Shown piece after piece: positions 25,641-35,752 of a DNA stretch of 64,000 nucleotides. Numbering within the stretch: the first letter of the stretch is position 1; each line of letters starts with the position of its first letter. This DNA is from Lachnospiraceae bacterium (GTDB taxonomy: Bacteria; Bacillota_A; Clostridia; Lachnospirales; Lachnospiraceae), in assembly GCA_017516285.1 (NCBI GenBank), contig JAFXDD010000022.1, positions 1 to 64,000 of the forward strand, read 5' to 3'. Under the pieces are notes generated by a model. The model was not told where the DNA came from. It worked only from the letters and a program-made list of their open reading frames with translations, and searched no databases. Position numbers and translations under genes: made by a program.

Positions 25641-28600
25641 TTATACCACCTTTATATTGTTTTTCCCAAATTTTTCATATAATTGCTCTAACAATGCCTC
25701 ATCAGCCTTTACATTATATTCCTTTGGCAGGTCTTTTCGCTTTTTGCCCTCTGCTACATAAATAACAACCTGGTCACGACCCTCACTCTGTGACAAAAGC
25801 TCAAGTAGCTTCTTTTCTGCAGCAGCAAATTGCTGCATAGTATCAAAGCGTACCCAAAGCTTCCTGCCAATATCATCAAAAGAAGTGATTCGCTCGCAAA
25901 TCAGCTTGGCATTTTTGTCCTCTTCCACGGACACTCGGCCCCTTACGAATACCTTTGCATCTTCTTGAAGCAGCTGACTGTTACGCTCATAATCCTTTGG
26001 AAATACCACTACCTCAACCACACCATACAAATCCTCGATTTCCAGAAAGGCCATGGTCTTGTCATTTTTGGTATATTTGATTGTTTTCTGGTTAATCATA
26101 CCGCCAATCGTCTGTGTGGTTCCATCCTCCACATTGACCTTGCCTGTTTCCTCATCCAGCATAAAGTCACCGGTAGTAGCGGTAATATTATTTTTCCAAA
26201 TATTCATATAGCTCTCTAACGGATGGCCGCTGACATAAATGCCCAGCACTTCCTTTTCCATCATCAGAACTTCTTCCTTACTGTATTCACCTACATCCGG
26301 AAGTGTAATTTCAAAGTCCTCTTTATCCTCTTCACTGAGCAAATCCATCAGACTCATCTGCCCTGCGATATGGTTCTTCTTGCCACTGGAAAGCCTATCC
26401 ATAATCGGCAGGTACGCATACATAAACTGCTTACGGGTACCCCCAAGAGAGTCGAAGGCGCCTGATTTAATAAAATGCTCCACAGAACGCTTGTTGCACT
26501 CGCTGTCCTGTACCCTTGTCAAGAAGTCCTGAATAGACTTATATAAACCATGGTTATTTCTTTCCCTGCAAATATATTCAATAGCCGGTCTGCCCACACT
26601 CTTAATGGCAAGCAGCGCATAACGTACTGCATTATCCTCTACACTGAAGTCCCCATTACTCTGATTAATATCAGGAGGCAAAATTTCAATACCCATGTTT
26701 CTGCAGCAAACAATATACTCCGCACACTTACGCGGATTATCAATTACACTGGTAAGCAGAGCCGCCATAAACTGCACCGGATAATAATACTTCAGATATG
26801 CGGTCTGATAAGCCACTACCGCATAGCAGGCCGCATGAGACTTATTAAAAGCATACTTAGCAAAGTCCATCATATTTTCGTAAATCTGACCCGCCACTTG
26901 GGCACTGATACCATTGGCAATACAGCCCGGCACCCCTTCTTCCGGATTACCGTTAACAAAGTTGGCCCGCTCCTTCTCCATAACAGACTGCTTTTTCTTA
27001 CTCATGGCACGGCGCACCAAATCGCTTCGACCCAGAGAGTAACCGCCCAAATCACGCACAATCTGCATTACCTGCTCCTGATAAACGATACAGCCATAGG
27101 TTGGAGACAAAATAGGCTCTAACTGCGGACACAGGTAAGTAACCGGTTCCCCACTGTTTTTGCCCTTTACATACTGTGGTATAAAGTCCATAGGTCCCGG
27201 TCGATACAGGGAAACACCGGCAATAATATCCTCTAAATTTTCCGGCTTCAGCTCCTTCATAAAGTTCTTCATACCGGGACTTTCCAGCTGGAACACACCC
27301 TCCGTCTTACCGGTACCGATATAATTTAACACCGCCTTGTCGTCGTAGTCAATGGTGCTTATATTTAAATCCACTCCGGTACTTTCCTTAACCAAATCCA
27401 CAGCCTTCTGAATAACAGTCAGGGTACGAAGACCAAGGAAATCCATTTTCAAAAGACCCAATTCTTCCAGCGTGGTCATGGTAAACTGCGTCGTAATCGA
27501 ACCGTCACTGCCTCTGGACAACGGTACAAAATCATCTGCTGCACTAGGACAAATAACCACACCCGCTGCATGCATGGAGGTATGTCTCGGAAGCCCTTCC
27601 AAACGCTTACACATATCTATCAGATAACGAACCTGCTCGTCATTTTCATACTGGGAACGAAGCTCCGGATTCAACTCCAAAGCCCTGTCCAGTGTAATAT
27701 TCAGTTCATTTGGCACCTGCTTAGCCAGTGCATCCGCATAGGCATAAGGCAGGTCCATGACACGTGCCACATCTCTGATAACGCCCTTTGCCTGCAAAGT
27801 ACCGAAGGTAACAATCTGCACTACCTTCTCTGCGCCGTACTTCTCGCCAACGTAGTCAATAACCTCCTGACGTCTTTCGAAGCAGAAGTCAATATCGATA
27901 TCGGGCATGGATACTCGTTCCGGATTAAGAAAACGTTCAAACAGCAGACTATACCGGATAGGGTCAATGTCCGTAATATGCAGACAATAAGAAACAATGG
28001 AGCCTGCCGCGGAGCCTCGTCCGGGACCTACTGCAATACGGTTCTTTTTGGCATAATTAATAAAGTCCCAGACAATCAGGAAATAGTCTACATAACCCAT
28101 TTTCTGAATAACAGAAAGCTCATAGGTAAGACGCTCCTTTAAGGTCTGTCCGGTATTGCCCGCAGGCTGATTTTCATCCTCACCGTAACGCTCGTGCAAG
28201 CCTGTAAAGCACAAATGATTTAAGTAAGTCCAAGGTGTAAATCCTTCCGGCACTTCAAAATGTGGCAGCTTGGTTACGCCAAATTCGATGTCCACATGAC
28301 ATCTGTCCGCAATTTTTTGAGTATTATCAATAGCCTGAGGAGCCATGCGAAACAATTCCCGCATTTCCTCCTCACTCTTCACATAATACTGCCCGCCCTC
28401 ATAACGCATTCTGTCCTCATCGGCCAGCTTCTTGCCGGTTTGCAGACAAAGCAAGATATCGTGGGAATCCACATCATCCTCGTAGGTATAATGCACGTCA
28501 TTGGTAGCCACTAACGGAATATTTAACTCCTGACTCATACGTGTCAACTGATAATTTACTGTACGTTGCTCCGGCAGACCATGATCCTGAAGCTCCAGGA

Positions 28601-29114
28601 AATAATTACCCTCTCCAAAGCAATCCAGATACTTCAGAGCCATTTTACGAGCCTCATCATAGAGCCCCTTCATAATATAGCGCTGCACCTCACCGGCCAG
28701 GCAGGCACTCAGTGCAATAATGCCCTCATGGTACTCCCTAAGGACCTCCATATCCACCCGGGGTCTGTAATAATAGCCCTCTGTAAAGCCCTTAGAGACA
28801 ATCTTCATTAAATTCTGATAGCCGATATTGTTCTCAGCAAGGAGCACCAAGTGATAATATCTGTCCTCCCCGCCTGTAAGTTCCTTGTCAAAACGTGAAT
28901 TTGGTGCTACATAGACCTCACAGCCGATAATCGGATTGATTTCCTCTGCCTTACAGGCCCTGTAAAAGTCAATCACACCATACATAACACCATGGTCCGT
29001 TATGGCTGCACTGTTCATGCCCAGCTCTTTTACACGCTTTACATATTCTTTAATTTTGTTGGAACCATCCAATAAGCTGTACTCTGTGTGTACATGCAAA
29101 TGTGTAAATGCCAT
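25641..29114 (-). CDS. dnaE: DNA polymerase III subunit alpha (DnaE)
   Basis: The 1157-residue protein is a full-length DnaE. The PHP domain starts HLHVHTEYSLLDG. The polymerase core has GPGRGSAAGSIVSYCLHI near residue 364 and MPDIDIDFCFERR near 400 with the catalytic aspartates. Helix-hairpin-helix and OB-fold (IGGMINQKTIKYTK, near 1010) domains follow. It lacks the embedded 3'-5' exonuclease domain of PolC, so it is the DnaE type that works alongside PolC in Firmicutes. A hairpin directly before the ribosome site separates it from metK. The C-terminus (KNNIKVV) is complete. Confidence 0.96.
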   Translation of the reverse strand: MAFTHLHVHTEYSLLDGSNKIKEYVKRVKELGMNSAAITDHGVMYGVIDFYRACKAEEINPIIGCEVYVAPNSRFDKELTGGEDRYYHLVLLAENNIGYQNLMKIVSKGFTEGYYYRPRVDMEVLREYHEGIIALSACLAGEVQRYIMKGLYDEARKMALKYLDCFGEGNYFLELQDHGLPEQRTVNYQLTRMSQELNIPLVATNDVHYTYEDDVDSHDILLCLQTGKKLADEDRMRYEGGQYYVKSEEEMRELFRMAPQAIDNTQKIADRCHVDIEFGVTKLPHFEVPEGFTPWTYLNHLCFTGLHERYGEDENQPAGNTGQTLKERLTYELSVIQKMGYVDYFLIVWDFINYAKKNRIAVGPGRGSAAGSIVSYCLHITDIDPIRYSLLFERFLNPERVSMPDIDIDFCFERRQEVIDYVGEKYGAEKVVQIVTFGTLQAKGVIRDVARVMDLPYAYADALAKQVPNELNITLDRALELNPELRSQYENDEQVRYLIDMCKRLEGLPRHTSMHAAGVVICPSAADDFVPLSRGSDGSITTQFTMTTLEELGLLKMDFLGLRTLTVIQKAVDLVKESTGVDLNISTIDYDDKAVLNYIGTGKTEGVFQLESPGMKNFMKELKPENLEDIIAGVSLYRPGPMDFIPQYVKGKNSGEPVTYLCPQLEPILSPTYGCIVYQEQVMQIVRDLGGYSLGRSDLVRRAMSKKKQSVMEKERANFVNGNPEEGVPGCIANGISAQVAGQIYENMMDFAKYAFNKSHAACYAVVAYQTAYLKYYYPVQFMAALLTSVIDNPRKCAEYIVCCRNMGIEILPPDINQSNGDFSVEDNAVRYALLAIKSVGRPAIEYICRERNNHGLYKSIQDFLTRVQDSECNKRSVEHFIKSGAFDSLGGTRKQFMYAYLPIMDRLSSGKKNHIAGQMSLMDLLSEEDKEDFEITLPDVGEYSKEEVLMMEKEVLGIYVSGHPLESYMNIWKNNITATTGDFMLDEETGKVNVEDGTTQTIGGMINQKTIKYTKNDKTMAFLEIEDLYGVVEVVVFPKDYERNSQLLQEDAKVFVRGRVSVEEDKNAKLICERITSFDDIGRKLWVRFDTMQQFAAAEKKLLELLSQSEGRDQVVIYVAEGKKRKDLPKEYNVKADEALLEQLYEKFGKNNIKVV

Positions 29115-29135
29115 GATGCTTCTCCTTTATCATAA

Positions 29136-29156
29136 AAGGGGCTGTAACAGCCCCTT
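29136..29156 (-). terminator. Terminator of metK
   Basis: AAGGGGCTGT and ACAGCCCCTT form a perfect 10-bp stem with a one-base centre, and the minus strand continues TTTTAT. It ends a few bases before the dnaE ribosome site AAAGGAG. Confidence 0.7.
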
Positions 29157-29175
29157 CGCCTAACCAATTGAATTT

Positions 29176-30366
29176 CTATTTTAAATAACTTTTCAATGCA
29201 TCAACCTTGTCTAATTTCTCCCAAGGCAGCTCCAAATCCTCACGTCCAAAGTGACCATATGCTGCAGTACCTTTGTAGATTGGTCTGCGCAAGTCAAGCA
29301 TTTTGATAATGCCGGCAGGTCTTAAATCGAATTCCTTACGGATGATGTCTACTAACTGCTCATCAGAAAGAACTCCTGTGCCAAAGGTATCTACCATAAC
29401 AGAGGTAGGACGTGCCACACCAATCGCATAAGACAATTGAATCTCACACTTGTCAGCAAGGCCGGCTGCTACGATATTTTTTGCCACGTATCTGGCAGCA
29501 TAGGCTGCACTTCTGTCTACCTTGGTGCAATCCTTACCGGAGAAAGCACCACCACCATGACGTGCATAACCGCCATAGGTATCTACGATAATCTTACGGC
29601 CTGTTAAGCCGCTGTCACCATGAGGACCACCGATTACAAAGCGCCCTGTAGGATTAATAAAAAACTTGGTATCTGCATCTACTAACTCAGCAGGCAGCAC
29701 CTGGTCAAAAATATACTTGCGAACATCTGCATGAATCTGTTCCTGAGTGACAGTCTCATCATGCTGTGTAGATAATACTACTGCCTCTAAACGGACAGGC
29801 TTGCCTGCCTCGTCATACTGTACGGATACCTGACTCTTGCCATCCGGACGTAAATATGGTAAAGTACCATCCTTGCGAACCTCTGTCAGCCTGCGAGCAA
29901 GCTTGTGTGCCAAAGAAATAGGGTATGGCATAAGCTCCGGTGTCTCATTGGTAGCATAACCAAACATCATACCCTGGTCACCGGCACCGATTGCCTCTAA
30001 CTCTGCATCACTCATCTGGTTTTCTCTGGCCTCTAATGCTCTGTCAACACCCATGGCAATATCAGGTGACTGCTGGTGCAACAGCACTTTCACCTCACAG
30101 GTATTGGCATCAAAGCCTACTTCCGGCTTATCATAGCCGATTTCACGAATAGTATCGCGAATAATTGTCTCTGCATCAATCTGAGCCTTTGTGGTAATTT
30201 CCCCCATTACCATACAAAAATCTGTAGTTGCACAGGTCTCACAAGCCACACGACTCATTGGATCCTGCGCCATAAGTGCGTCTAAAATAGCATCTGATAC
30301 GGCATCACATACCTTGTCCGGATGTCCTTCTGTAACAGATTCTGAAGTAAATAATAATTTTTCCAT
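29176..30366 (-). CDS. metK: S-adenosylmethionine synthetase
   Basis: At 396 residues this is a full-length MetK, which makes SAM from methionine and ATP. The N-terminus [21 protein letters not shown] carries the first ATP site. [12 protein letters not shown] near residue 117 and [16 protein letters not shown] near 255 are the two family signatures. The ribosome site is AGAGGG. The upstream 90-base gap to murA has no S-box riboswitch. A hairpin terminator follows the gene. Confidence 0.97.
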   Translation of the reverse strand: MEKLLFTSESVTEGHPDKVCDAVSDAILDALMAQDPMSRVACETCATTDFCMVMGEITTKAQIDAETIIRDTIREIGYDKPEVGFDANTCEVKVLLHQQSPDIAMGVDRALEARENQMSDAELEAIGAGDQGMMFGYATNETPELMPYPISLAHKLARRLTEVRKDGTLPYLRPDGKSQVSVQYDEAGKPVRLEAVVLSTQHDETVTQEQIHADVRKYIFDQVLPAELVDADTKFFINPTGRFVIGGPHGDSGLTGRKIIVDTYGGYARHGGGAFSGKDCTKVDRSAAYAARYVAKNIVAAGLADKCEIQLSYAIGVARPTSVMVDTFGTGVLSDEQLVDIIRKEFDLRPAGIIKMLDLRRPIYKGTAAYGHFGREDLELPWEKLDKVDALKSYLK

Positions 30367-30456
30367 AGTCCCTCTTTAATATATTATAGCCCGAAGGCTT
30401 GTATTTTCTTTTTGATACGGCCTTACGGCAGGCCTCCTGACAACATAATTGCTGTG

Positions 30457-31752
30457 CTAAACCGCTCTGAGCTTTGCCTTCTGCAGCTCCTCAGGATTGG
30501 TTACCTTGCGGATACGGCCGCCCAGACTGGTCAGCTTCTCAGGGAAGTCCTCATAACCACGCTCTACATACTGCACCTGATCCACAGTAGAAAAGCCATC
30601 TGCTGCCAATGCTGCGATAACAAGGGCTGCTCCTGCACGAAGATCCGGTGCGGTCACGGAAGCACCCTCATAATGATCTACGCCCTCGATAATAGCGATA
30701 TTCCCCTCTACCGTTACACTGCCGCCCATCTTTCTGAGCTCATCCAAATATTTAAAACGATTTTCAAAGATACTCTCTTTGATAATGCTGGTATGTCCCA
30801 GGCTGAGACCAAGGGTTACCGCAATCTGTGGCTGCATATCCGTAGGATAGCCCGGATACGGCATAGTCTTGACCTGAGTGCCTGTCAGTCTCTTGCTGGC
30901 TACTACACGCACTGCGTCATCAGATTCCATAACCTCGCAGCCAATTTCCTCCAACTTGGCACTGATACACTCCAAATGCTTTGGAATAACGTTCTTGACG
31001 GTAATATCCCCTTTAGTAATAGCTGCAGCTGCCATAAAGGTACCTGCCTCTATCTGATCCGGAATAACGGTATACTCCGTGCCATGCAGGCTGGTAACAC
31101 CCTTAACCCTGATAATATCCGTACCGGCACCTTTAATATTGGCACCCATACTATTTAAAAAGTTAGCTAAATCTACTACATGCGGCTCCTTAGCAGCGTT
31201 CTCGATTACAGTCTGACCCTCTGCCAAAACAGCGGCCATCATAATATTAATCGTAGCTCCAACGCTGACTACGTCCATAAAAATGTTGGCGGAAGTTAAA
31301 TCAATTGCCTCTGCTATAATACTGCCATGTTCGTAACGAATTTTGGCACCCAAAGCCCTAAAGCCCTTTTCATGCTGGTCAATGGCACGATTGCCAATAG
31401 CACAACCGCCCGGAAGAGCCACGTCTGCGGTCTTGTATTTGCCGAGCAGTGCCCCTACAAAATAATAGGATGCCCTCATTTTACGAATACTTTCCCCCTC
31501 TACTACAGTCGTATGAATGTGAGAGGCATTTATTTTTACTTTATGTCTATCTAATCGTTCGATAATAACACCGATACTCTGCATAGCTGTCAGCAACACG
31601 TTGATGTCCTTGATATCAGGTAAATTGTCAATAATTACCGTGTCATCCGTCATGATGGCAGCAGCAAGAATAGGAAGCGCAGCATTTTTGGCACCGCCTA
31701 TTTCTACTTCACCAACCAATGGATTCCCGCCCCAAATTGCGTATTGTTCCAT
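30457..31752 (-). CDS. murA: UDP-N-acetylglucosamine 1-carboxyvinyltransferase
   Basis: The 431-residue enzyme transfers enolpyruvate from PEP to UDP-GlcNAc, the first committed peptidoglycan step. GGAKNAALPILAA near residue 19 and PGGCAIGNRAIDQHEKGF near 115 are typical; the active-site position is the Cys in GGCAIG, so the enzyme should be fosfomycin-sensitive in principle. DLRAGAALVIAALAA is near 378. Many Firmicutes have two MurA paralogues; I cannot say which this is. It stands as its own unit before metK. Confidence 0.95.
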   Translation of the reverse strand: MEQYAIWGGNPLVGEVEIGGAKNAALPILAAAIMTDDTVIIDNLPDIKDINVLLTAMQSIGVIIERLDRHKVKINASHIHTTVVEGESIRKMRASYYFVGALLGKYKTADVALPGGCAIGNRAIDQHEKGFRALGAKIRYEHGSIIAEAIDLTSANIFMDVVSVGATINIMMAAVLAEGQTVIENAAKEPHVVDLANFLNSMGANIKGAGTDIIRVKGVTSLHGTEYTVIPDQIEAGTFMAAAAITKGDITVKNVIPKHLECISAKLEEIGCEVMESDDAVRVVASKRLTGTQVKTMPYPGYPTDMQPQIAVTLGLSLGHTSIIKESIFENRFKYLDELRKMGGSVTVEGNIAIIEGVDHYEGASVTAPDLRAGAALVIAALAADGFSTVDQVQYVERGYEDFPEKLTSLGGRIRKVTNPEELQKAKLRAV

Positions 31753-31876
31753 GTGGTCTCTCCTGTCTTTATAATTATAAGGCGCAAAATACCCGCCTGT
31801 CTGAAGATATGTATGAGCAATGCTTACTCTTACACATTACATCATACACCAATTTGCGAAAAATGTAAATAGAAAC

Positions 31877-31907
31877 AAAGCGGACTTCCTATTTGTCGGT
31901 CCGCTTT
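31877..31907 (-). terminator. Terminator of the M23 peptidase gene
   Basis: AAAGCGGAC (31877-31885) pairs with GTCCGCTTT (31899-31907); TTTGTTTCTATTT continues on the minus strand. Confidence 0.7.
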
Positions 31908-31917
31908 GAAGTTTAAA

Positions 31918-33501
31918 TCACTTTACTCTATCAAGATACCCTTTGGGATCTACAGCCTTTCCGTTTACTCGTATCTCAAAATGGAGATGCGGTCCGGAGC
32001 TGTCGCCCGTATTACCGGAAAGAGCAATCGCCTGCCCCTGGCTTACCGTCTGACCAACCTTTACCAGAAGCTTACTGTTGTGTGCATATCTGGTCTCAAT
32101 ACCTGCCGGATGCTGAATGTAAATACAATATCCATAGCTGCTGCTCCATCCGGACCTGGTAACCGTACCACCGCTGGAAGCATAAATCGTGGTACCTGTA
32201 GGTGTAGCCCAGTCAATACCATAGTGGTAACCGCCGCCGCGGAAGGAACGATATCCAAAACCGGAGCTATACCTACCGCCGGAGAGCGGCTTAATATAGG
32301 TCGGTGGAATCTGAGTGCCCCGTTCTACAATCTTGGGCACAGCCTCCATCAGAACCTCCTGCTTTAATATCTCCGTATGATGCACCTGTCCATTATGATA
32401 CGTAATATCACTTACCGCCTTACGAAAGCCGGTTGACGGATTCTGCCTGGTCACCTTCTTGGTCGTATACCATGCATCATTGTCAATATATATAATCTCT
32501 GCATCGTACTCTTCTTCTCGGTATTCTGTCGCCGTGTAAGAAACAGTCAGAGTAGGCTTAGGAATACTGATGACCAGCTCCTGATCAATATGAATGGTGG
32601 AATTTTCGTTTTCCAGGGCATCATTCATGGCAATAATATCTTCCAAAGGAATACCGGTCTCCACAGAAATACCGCCCAATGTATCTCCACTCTTAACCTT
32701 GTAAATCACATCTTTGTTCTGGGTGTCCGTCAGATACTGAATAGCCTCCTCGGCATTTGAAATTTCCTCAGGCTTCAGATAACACTCCGTAATCTCCACC
32801 TTATCCTCAAACTCCATGCTTTTCAAGCCCAAGTCAAAATCAGAAAAGGTCAATTCCTCATCGTAGCTCTCTTCGTTAAACAGCTCATCCTCTATAGAGG
32901 TAAAACCGGCTGCTGTTCTGTCAACAATGACCTCCTCCACATCGTCCTCAGAAATAATCTCTGCAGTCAACACACTGAAGGCTCTATCCGTATCTCTTTT
33001 TAAAACAACATCAAAATTGCTGTCCCCATCATACACATCCACTGCGGCCTGCAGCACACGCTCCACTTCATCCACACTGCCGAGGGCAACTATGTAATTG
33101 TTAATCTTGAGCATATAACAGCGCTGCAGCGTCTCCTGTACACTCTGTGACAACAGCTCCTTCATATTCTCAATAATAGTACTGCTAATAGTCGGCACTC
33201 CAAAAACAACGTGCTCCCCTTCTATACGCATATTAGCATCCATAAAGGTGATTTCCTCGGTTTCCTCGGCCAGCGCCTCCTTGGCAAACTGCAGACATAT
33301 ATGGGCTGTCTGCTTATTGCGCACCGTACCTACGTAAGTATCATTTACATAAATCTGATACATATTGGGAACTTCACCATCATCCTCCATATACCATGGT
33401 CCGAAAAACATACTGATGTAAAATACGGCCGCCACTATAATATATGCACAAATTATATATCTATTACTAAAAAATCTATTATAACTGATTTTATTTCTCA
33501 T
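31918..33501 (-). CDS. Membrane-anchored LysM/G5/M23 peptidoglycan endopeptidase
   Basis: The 527-residue protein has an N-terminal membrane anchor (about 13-34), a long extracellular acidic region, a LysM domain (about 266-313, YKVKSGDTLGGIS), a G5 domain (about 316-396) and a C-terminal M23 metallopeptidase (about 408-520). The zinc and catalytic residues are visible: His427 and Asp431-region in YHYGIDWA, and His505/His507 in GPHLHFE. It should cleave peptide cross-bridges at the cell surface. Its start overlaps the end of the flavin reductase by 11 bases, so the two may be co-transcribed. Confidence 0.92.
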   Translation of the reverse strand: MRNKISYNRFFSNRYIICAYIIVAAVFYISMFFGPWYMEDDGEVPNMYQIYVNDTYVGTVRNKQTAHICLQFAKEALAEETEEITFMDANMRIEGEHVVFGVPTISSTIIENMKELLSQSVQETLQRCYMLKINNYIVALGSVDEVERVLQAAVDVYDGDSNFDVVLKRDTDRAFSVLTAEIISEDDVEEVIVDRTAAGFTSIEDELFNEESYDEELTFSDFDLGLKSMEFEDKVEITECYLKPEEISNAEEAIQYLTDTQNKDVIYKVKSGDTLGGISVETGIPLEDIIAMNDALENENSTIHIDQELVISIPKPTLTVSYTATEYREEEYDAEIIYIDNDAWYTTKKVTRQNPSTGFRKAVSDITYHNGQVHHTEILKQEVLMEAVPKIVERGTQIPPTYIKPLSGGRYSSGFGYRSFRGGGYHYGIDWATPTGTTIYASSGGTVTRSGWSSSYGYCIYIQHPAGIETRYAHNSKLLVKVGQTVSQGQAIALSGNTGDSSGPHLHFEIRVNGKAVDPKGYLDRVK

Positions 33502-34060
33502 TCTTTCTCACACTAAATCCAAAAGTACCTAAAACATCTCCTGTCATTAGGTAAGCCCCATGGGAATACACAATAGGCTCCGCCTTTTCCAGACAGAATT
33601 TGTTTTTCTCATTCATATACTGCTCATCTGCATGCACAGCCAGCACCTCTGCCAAAAACATATGGTGGCTGCCAAGCTCTTTTACCTCTGTAACACGACA
33701 CTCAATATTGACAGGACTTTCCTGAATCATCGGTGCCTTTACATGCTGCCCCGGAATAGGGGTCAGCTTACAAGCCTTAAACTTGTCAATATCCCTGCCG
33801 CTTTTTACACCACAAAAATCGGTGGCAAAGACTAAATCCTTGGTAGTCAGATTAATCACAAACTCACCGGTCTCCCGAAGCATCTTGTAGGAATGCCTTT
33901 CCGGGCGCACAGAAATATAAACCATGGCCGGATTGGTGCAGATGGTCCCTGCCCATGCAACCGTGATAATGTTTGAACGACCTGCCTTGTCACATACACT
34001 GACCATAACTACAGGCAATGGATACAGCATATTGCCCGGCTTCCATACTTGTCTGCCCAT
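33491..34060 (-). CDS. Flavin reductase-like FMN-binding protein
   Basis: The 189-residue protein matches the flavin-reductase-like, FMN-binding split-barrel family: PLPVVMVSVCDKAGRSNIITVAW near the N-terminus, PAMVYISVRPERHSY near residue 45, and GEFVINL near 65. Members bind FMN and often act as NAD(P)H:flavin reductases or unknown oxidoreductases in anaerobes. It starts 24 bases after a coiled-coil membrane protein gene and overlaps the M23 peptidase start. No functional link to wall metabolism is evident. Confidence 0.85.
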   Translation of the reverse strand: MGRQVWKPGNMLYPLPVVMVSVCDKAGRSNIITVAWAGTICTNPAMVYISVRPERHSYKMLRETGEFVINLTTKDLVFATDFCGVKSGRDIDKFKACKLTPIPGQHVKAPMIQESPVNIECRVTEVKELGSHHMFLAEVLAVHADEQYMNEKNKFCLEKAEPIVYSHGAYLMTGDVLGTFGFSVRKNEK

Positions 34061-34084
34061 ACTTCCTCCTACGTATCCAAATTC

Positions 34085-34639
34085 TTATAATAATCCCAAA
34101 TGTATTAATAATACACAAGCCAGGTTTACTGCTGAAATAAGCGCCACTAAAACAAACCACAGCTTATTGGTTAGAGAACTGCGCTCTACCTTTTTCTTAA
34201 GAGCAGCAAACTCCTCCGTGTAATCCGGAGCCTTAAAACCATTCATAGCTGCTTCCAGCTCCTGCTTCAATGCCTCTGTGCTCTCCTCCAGCTTTTTATT
34301 CTGCTCATCCAAAAGTGCCTGTACGTTACGATATACCTTTACACACTCCCTGTGGGTATATTCATCACTTTTACTGATACATTCCTTTAATTCTTCCAAA
34401 ATCTCGCTCTTCCCGGTATCCGTTGTCTGCAAGCCCTCTATCTTTTCAGCCAACTTAGTAAAAGCCTCGCTGCTCTCTTCCTGCTTTAAATATAAATTAC
34501 GCACACTCTGTAAAATAGCATCATATTCTTGTAACTGCTTCTTCATCTTTTCTTTTTCTGCAGTATCTGCCATAAAATTCGCCTTAATAGTGTCCTGCGC
34601 ATTAATTCTTTGACTTAATTTGCTCATGAAATTATCCAT
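34085..34639 (-). CDS. Coiled-coil protein with C-terminal membrane anchor
   Basis: The ATG at 34639 follows GGAGGAC and is preferred over the in-frame start at 34675; the product has 184 residues. It is charged and rich in Glu/Lys with heptad-like helices from about residue 20 to 155, followed by a single membrane segment near the C-terminus (LWFVLVALISAVNLACVLLI). This tail-anchored coiled-coil layout suggests a cytoplasmic scaffold at the membrane. I do not recognise the family. Confidence 0.7.
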   Translation of the reverse strand: MDNFMSKLSQRINAQDTIKANFMADTAEKEKMKKQLQEYDAILQSVRNLYLKQEESSEAFTKLAEKIEGLQTTDTGKSEILEELKECISKSDEYTHRECVKVYRNVQALLDEQNKKLEESTEALKQELEAAMNGFKAPDYTEEFAALKKKVERSSLTNKLWFVLVALISAVNLACVLLIHLGLL

Positions 34640-34986
34640 AACGTCCTCCAAATTACTAATTCCCAAACAAAGCATATCATTTATAGTTTAACACGTTTTT
34701 TGTCAATTTACAACATGTAGCTTAAATTCAGTATATTGTGCATTTTTAACAAAACTTTTTTGATTAATTTTTGCATTTTGTTTATATTAACTCGCACTTT
34801 ACATATTGTTCATCATATGTTCATATTTTCTTCACATTTATTTGTTATAGTGAATATAAGAGATGTAACGTTAAAAACACTTGTAATATCGGAGCAGATA
34901 TTACATCAGATAAATTTTTTTCATAATAGCCCGGGTGCAACGCATCCGGGCACTCCTCATGTAATTTTTGAAAAGGAGAATTTACT
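34640..34986. other. AT-rich intergenic region and hairpin-bearing leader
   Basis: No credible coding sequence. The left two thirds is very AT-rich and probably holds the two divergent promoters, though only a TATAGT at 34846-34851 stands out and no good -35 is seen. Two hairpins then precede the 88-residue gene: TGTAATATC (34882-34890) with GATATTACA (34897-34905), followed after 11 bases by a T-run, and GCCCGGGTGC (34929-34938) with 34942-34951. They may form a leader that controls the small gene. Confidence 0.5.
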
Positions 34987-35253
34987 ATGTTCCGACTTTG
35001 GGCCAAGACCTTTAAAGATAATCATTTAATCAAAGATACTGTAATTGAAGACTCCTCCGCAGACACCCGCACCCATAAGGTATTTCGTGCGCTGGACGAG
35101 GTATGTTATCAGTTTGATTTAGGTAAGCCTATCTGGCTTGATGTGACTGTTCAGGATTTCCGCCGCCACTCCAAGGCTAGATTTTATCAGGATAACTTCG
35201 TAGAAACCATTGAATTTGATTATTTGGAAATACAGGTAATCGAGGAAGATTGA
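34987..35253 (+). CDS. Small conserved-looking protein of unknown function
   Basis: The 88-residue protein (MFRLWAKTFKDNHLIKD) has a good AAAAGGAG ribosome site 10 bases before the ATG. It is soluble, rich in Asp and Glu near the C-terminus, and contains a segment DLGKPIWLDVTVQDFRRHSKARFYQDNF in the middle that looks like a folded alpha/beta core. I recall similar small proteins in Clostridia but can name no function. GC-rich hairpins stand on both sides (34929-34951 and 35255-35280). Confidence 0.72.
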   Translation: MFRLWAKTFKDNHLIKDTVIEDSSADTRTHKVFRALDEVCYQFDLGKPIWLDVTVQDFRRHSKARFYQDNFVETIEFDYLEIQVIEED

Positions 35254-35254
35254 A

Positions 35255-35280
35255 GATAGCCCGGCACTTGCCGGGCTATC
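35255..35280. terminator. Bidirectional terminator hairpin
   Basis: GATAGCCCGGC (35255-35265) pairs perfectly with 35270-35280 around a four-base loop. It stands between the convergent 88-residue gene and the rhamnose mutarotase gene. Confidence 0.7.
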
Positions 35281-35288
35281 TCTTCACA

Positions 35289-35606
35289 CTAATCCAATCT
35301 AAACACCGGCTCCAGCTTTGGCTGTGCCCCTGTCACAGGATCCATTTCCAACTCCAGAATATCGGCCATATACTCATTCCAGCGATCCACTACCGGACTT
35401 TCAGCCTGAGTACGCTCCGCAAAAGCAATACCTTTCTCGCACTCATAATAACCAAATAATTCATCGCCGTTTGCAAAAATAGTATAATTACAAATACCTG
35501 CCGCCTTTAAGAGCTCCTTCATTTCCGGCCAGATTTCGTCATGTCTCTTTATGTATTCTGCCTTGCAGCCGGGCTTAATGCGACCCTTCCATGCCATTCT
35601 TTCCAT
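35289..35606 (-). CDS. rhaM: L-rhamnose mutarotase
   Basis: The 105-residue protein matches the RhaM family, dimeric alpha/beta barrel enzymes that interconvert the anomers of L-rhamnose. YIKRHDEIWPEM near residue 18, ICNYTIFANGDELFGYYE near 38 and the Trp in VDRWNEYM near 76 are typical. An AAAGGAC ribosome site and a promoter at 35633-35661 precede it. No rhamnose isomerase, kinase or aldolase is adjacent, so it stands apart from a full rhamnose operon. It may serve rhamnose released from pectin or other glycans. Confidence 0.9.
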   Translation of the reverse strand: MERMAWKGRIKPGCKAEYIKRHDEIWPEMKELLKAAGICNYTIFANGDELFGYYECEKGIAFAERTQAESPVVDRWNEYMADILELEMDPVTGAQPKLEPVFRLD

Positions 35607-35632
35607 AATATGTCCTTTCTTTTGCCAAGTGT

Positions 35633-35661
35633 TTTATATTACACTCTATACAACTGTTCAA
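35633..35661 (-). promoter_or_regulatory. Promoter of rhaM
   Basis: On the minus strand TTGAAC (35661-35656), 17 bases and TATAAA (35638-35633). Confidence 0.6.
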
Positions 35662-35752
35662 TATGAATATTTGTTATATTTTCTATTTTACTATTAATTG
35701 CTTATGTAGGCAATTCAACGCAGCCCTTTGTTCACAAAAAGTTTACAATTTA

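Noticed and set aside
30367..30456. SAM riboswitch before metK
   Set aside because: The 90-base gap is too short for an S-box, and only small stems (GGCCT/AGGCC, AGCC/GGCT) are present without the conserved core.
34736..35029. Plus-strand open frame of 97 codons before the 88-residue gene
   Set aside because: It lies in AT-rich intergenic DNA, overlaps the real gene in another frame, and has no ribosome site or plausible protein composition.
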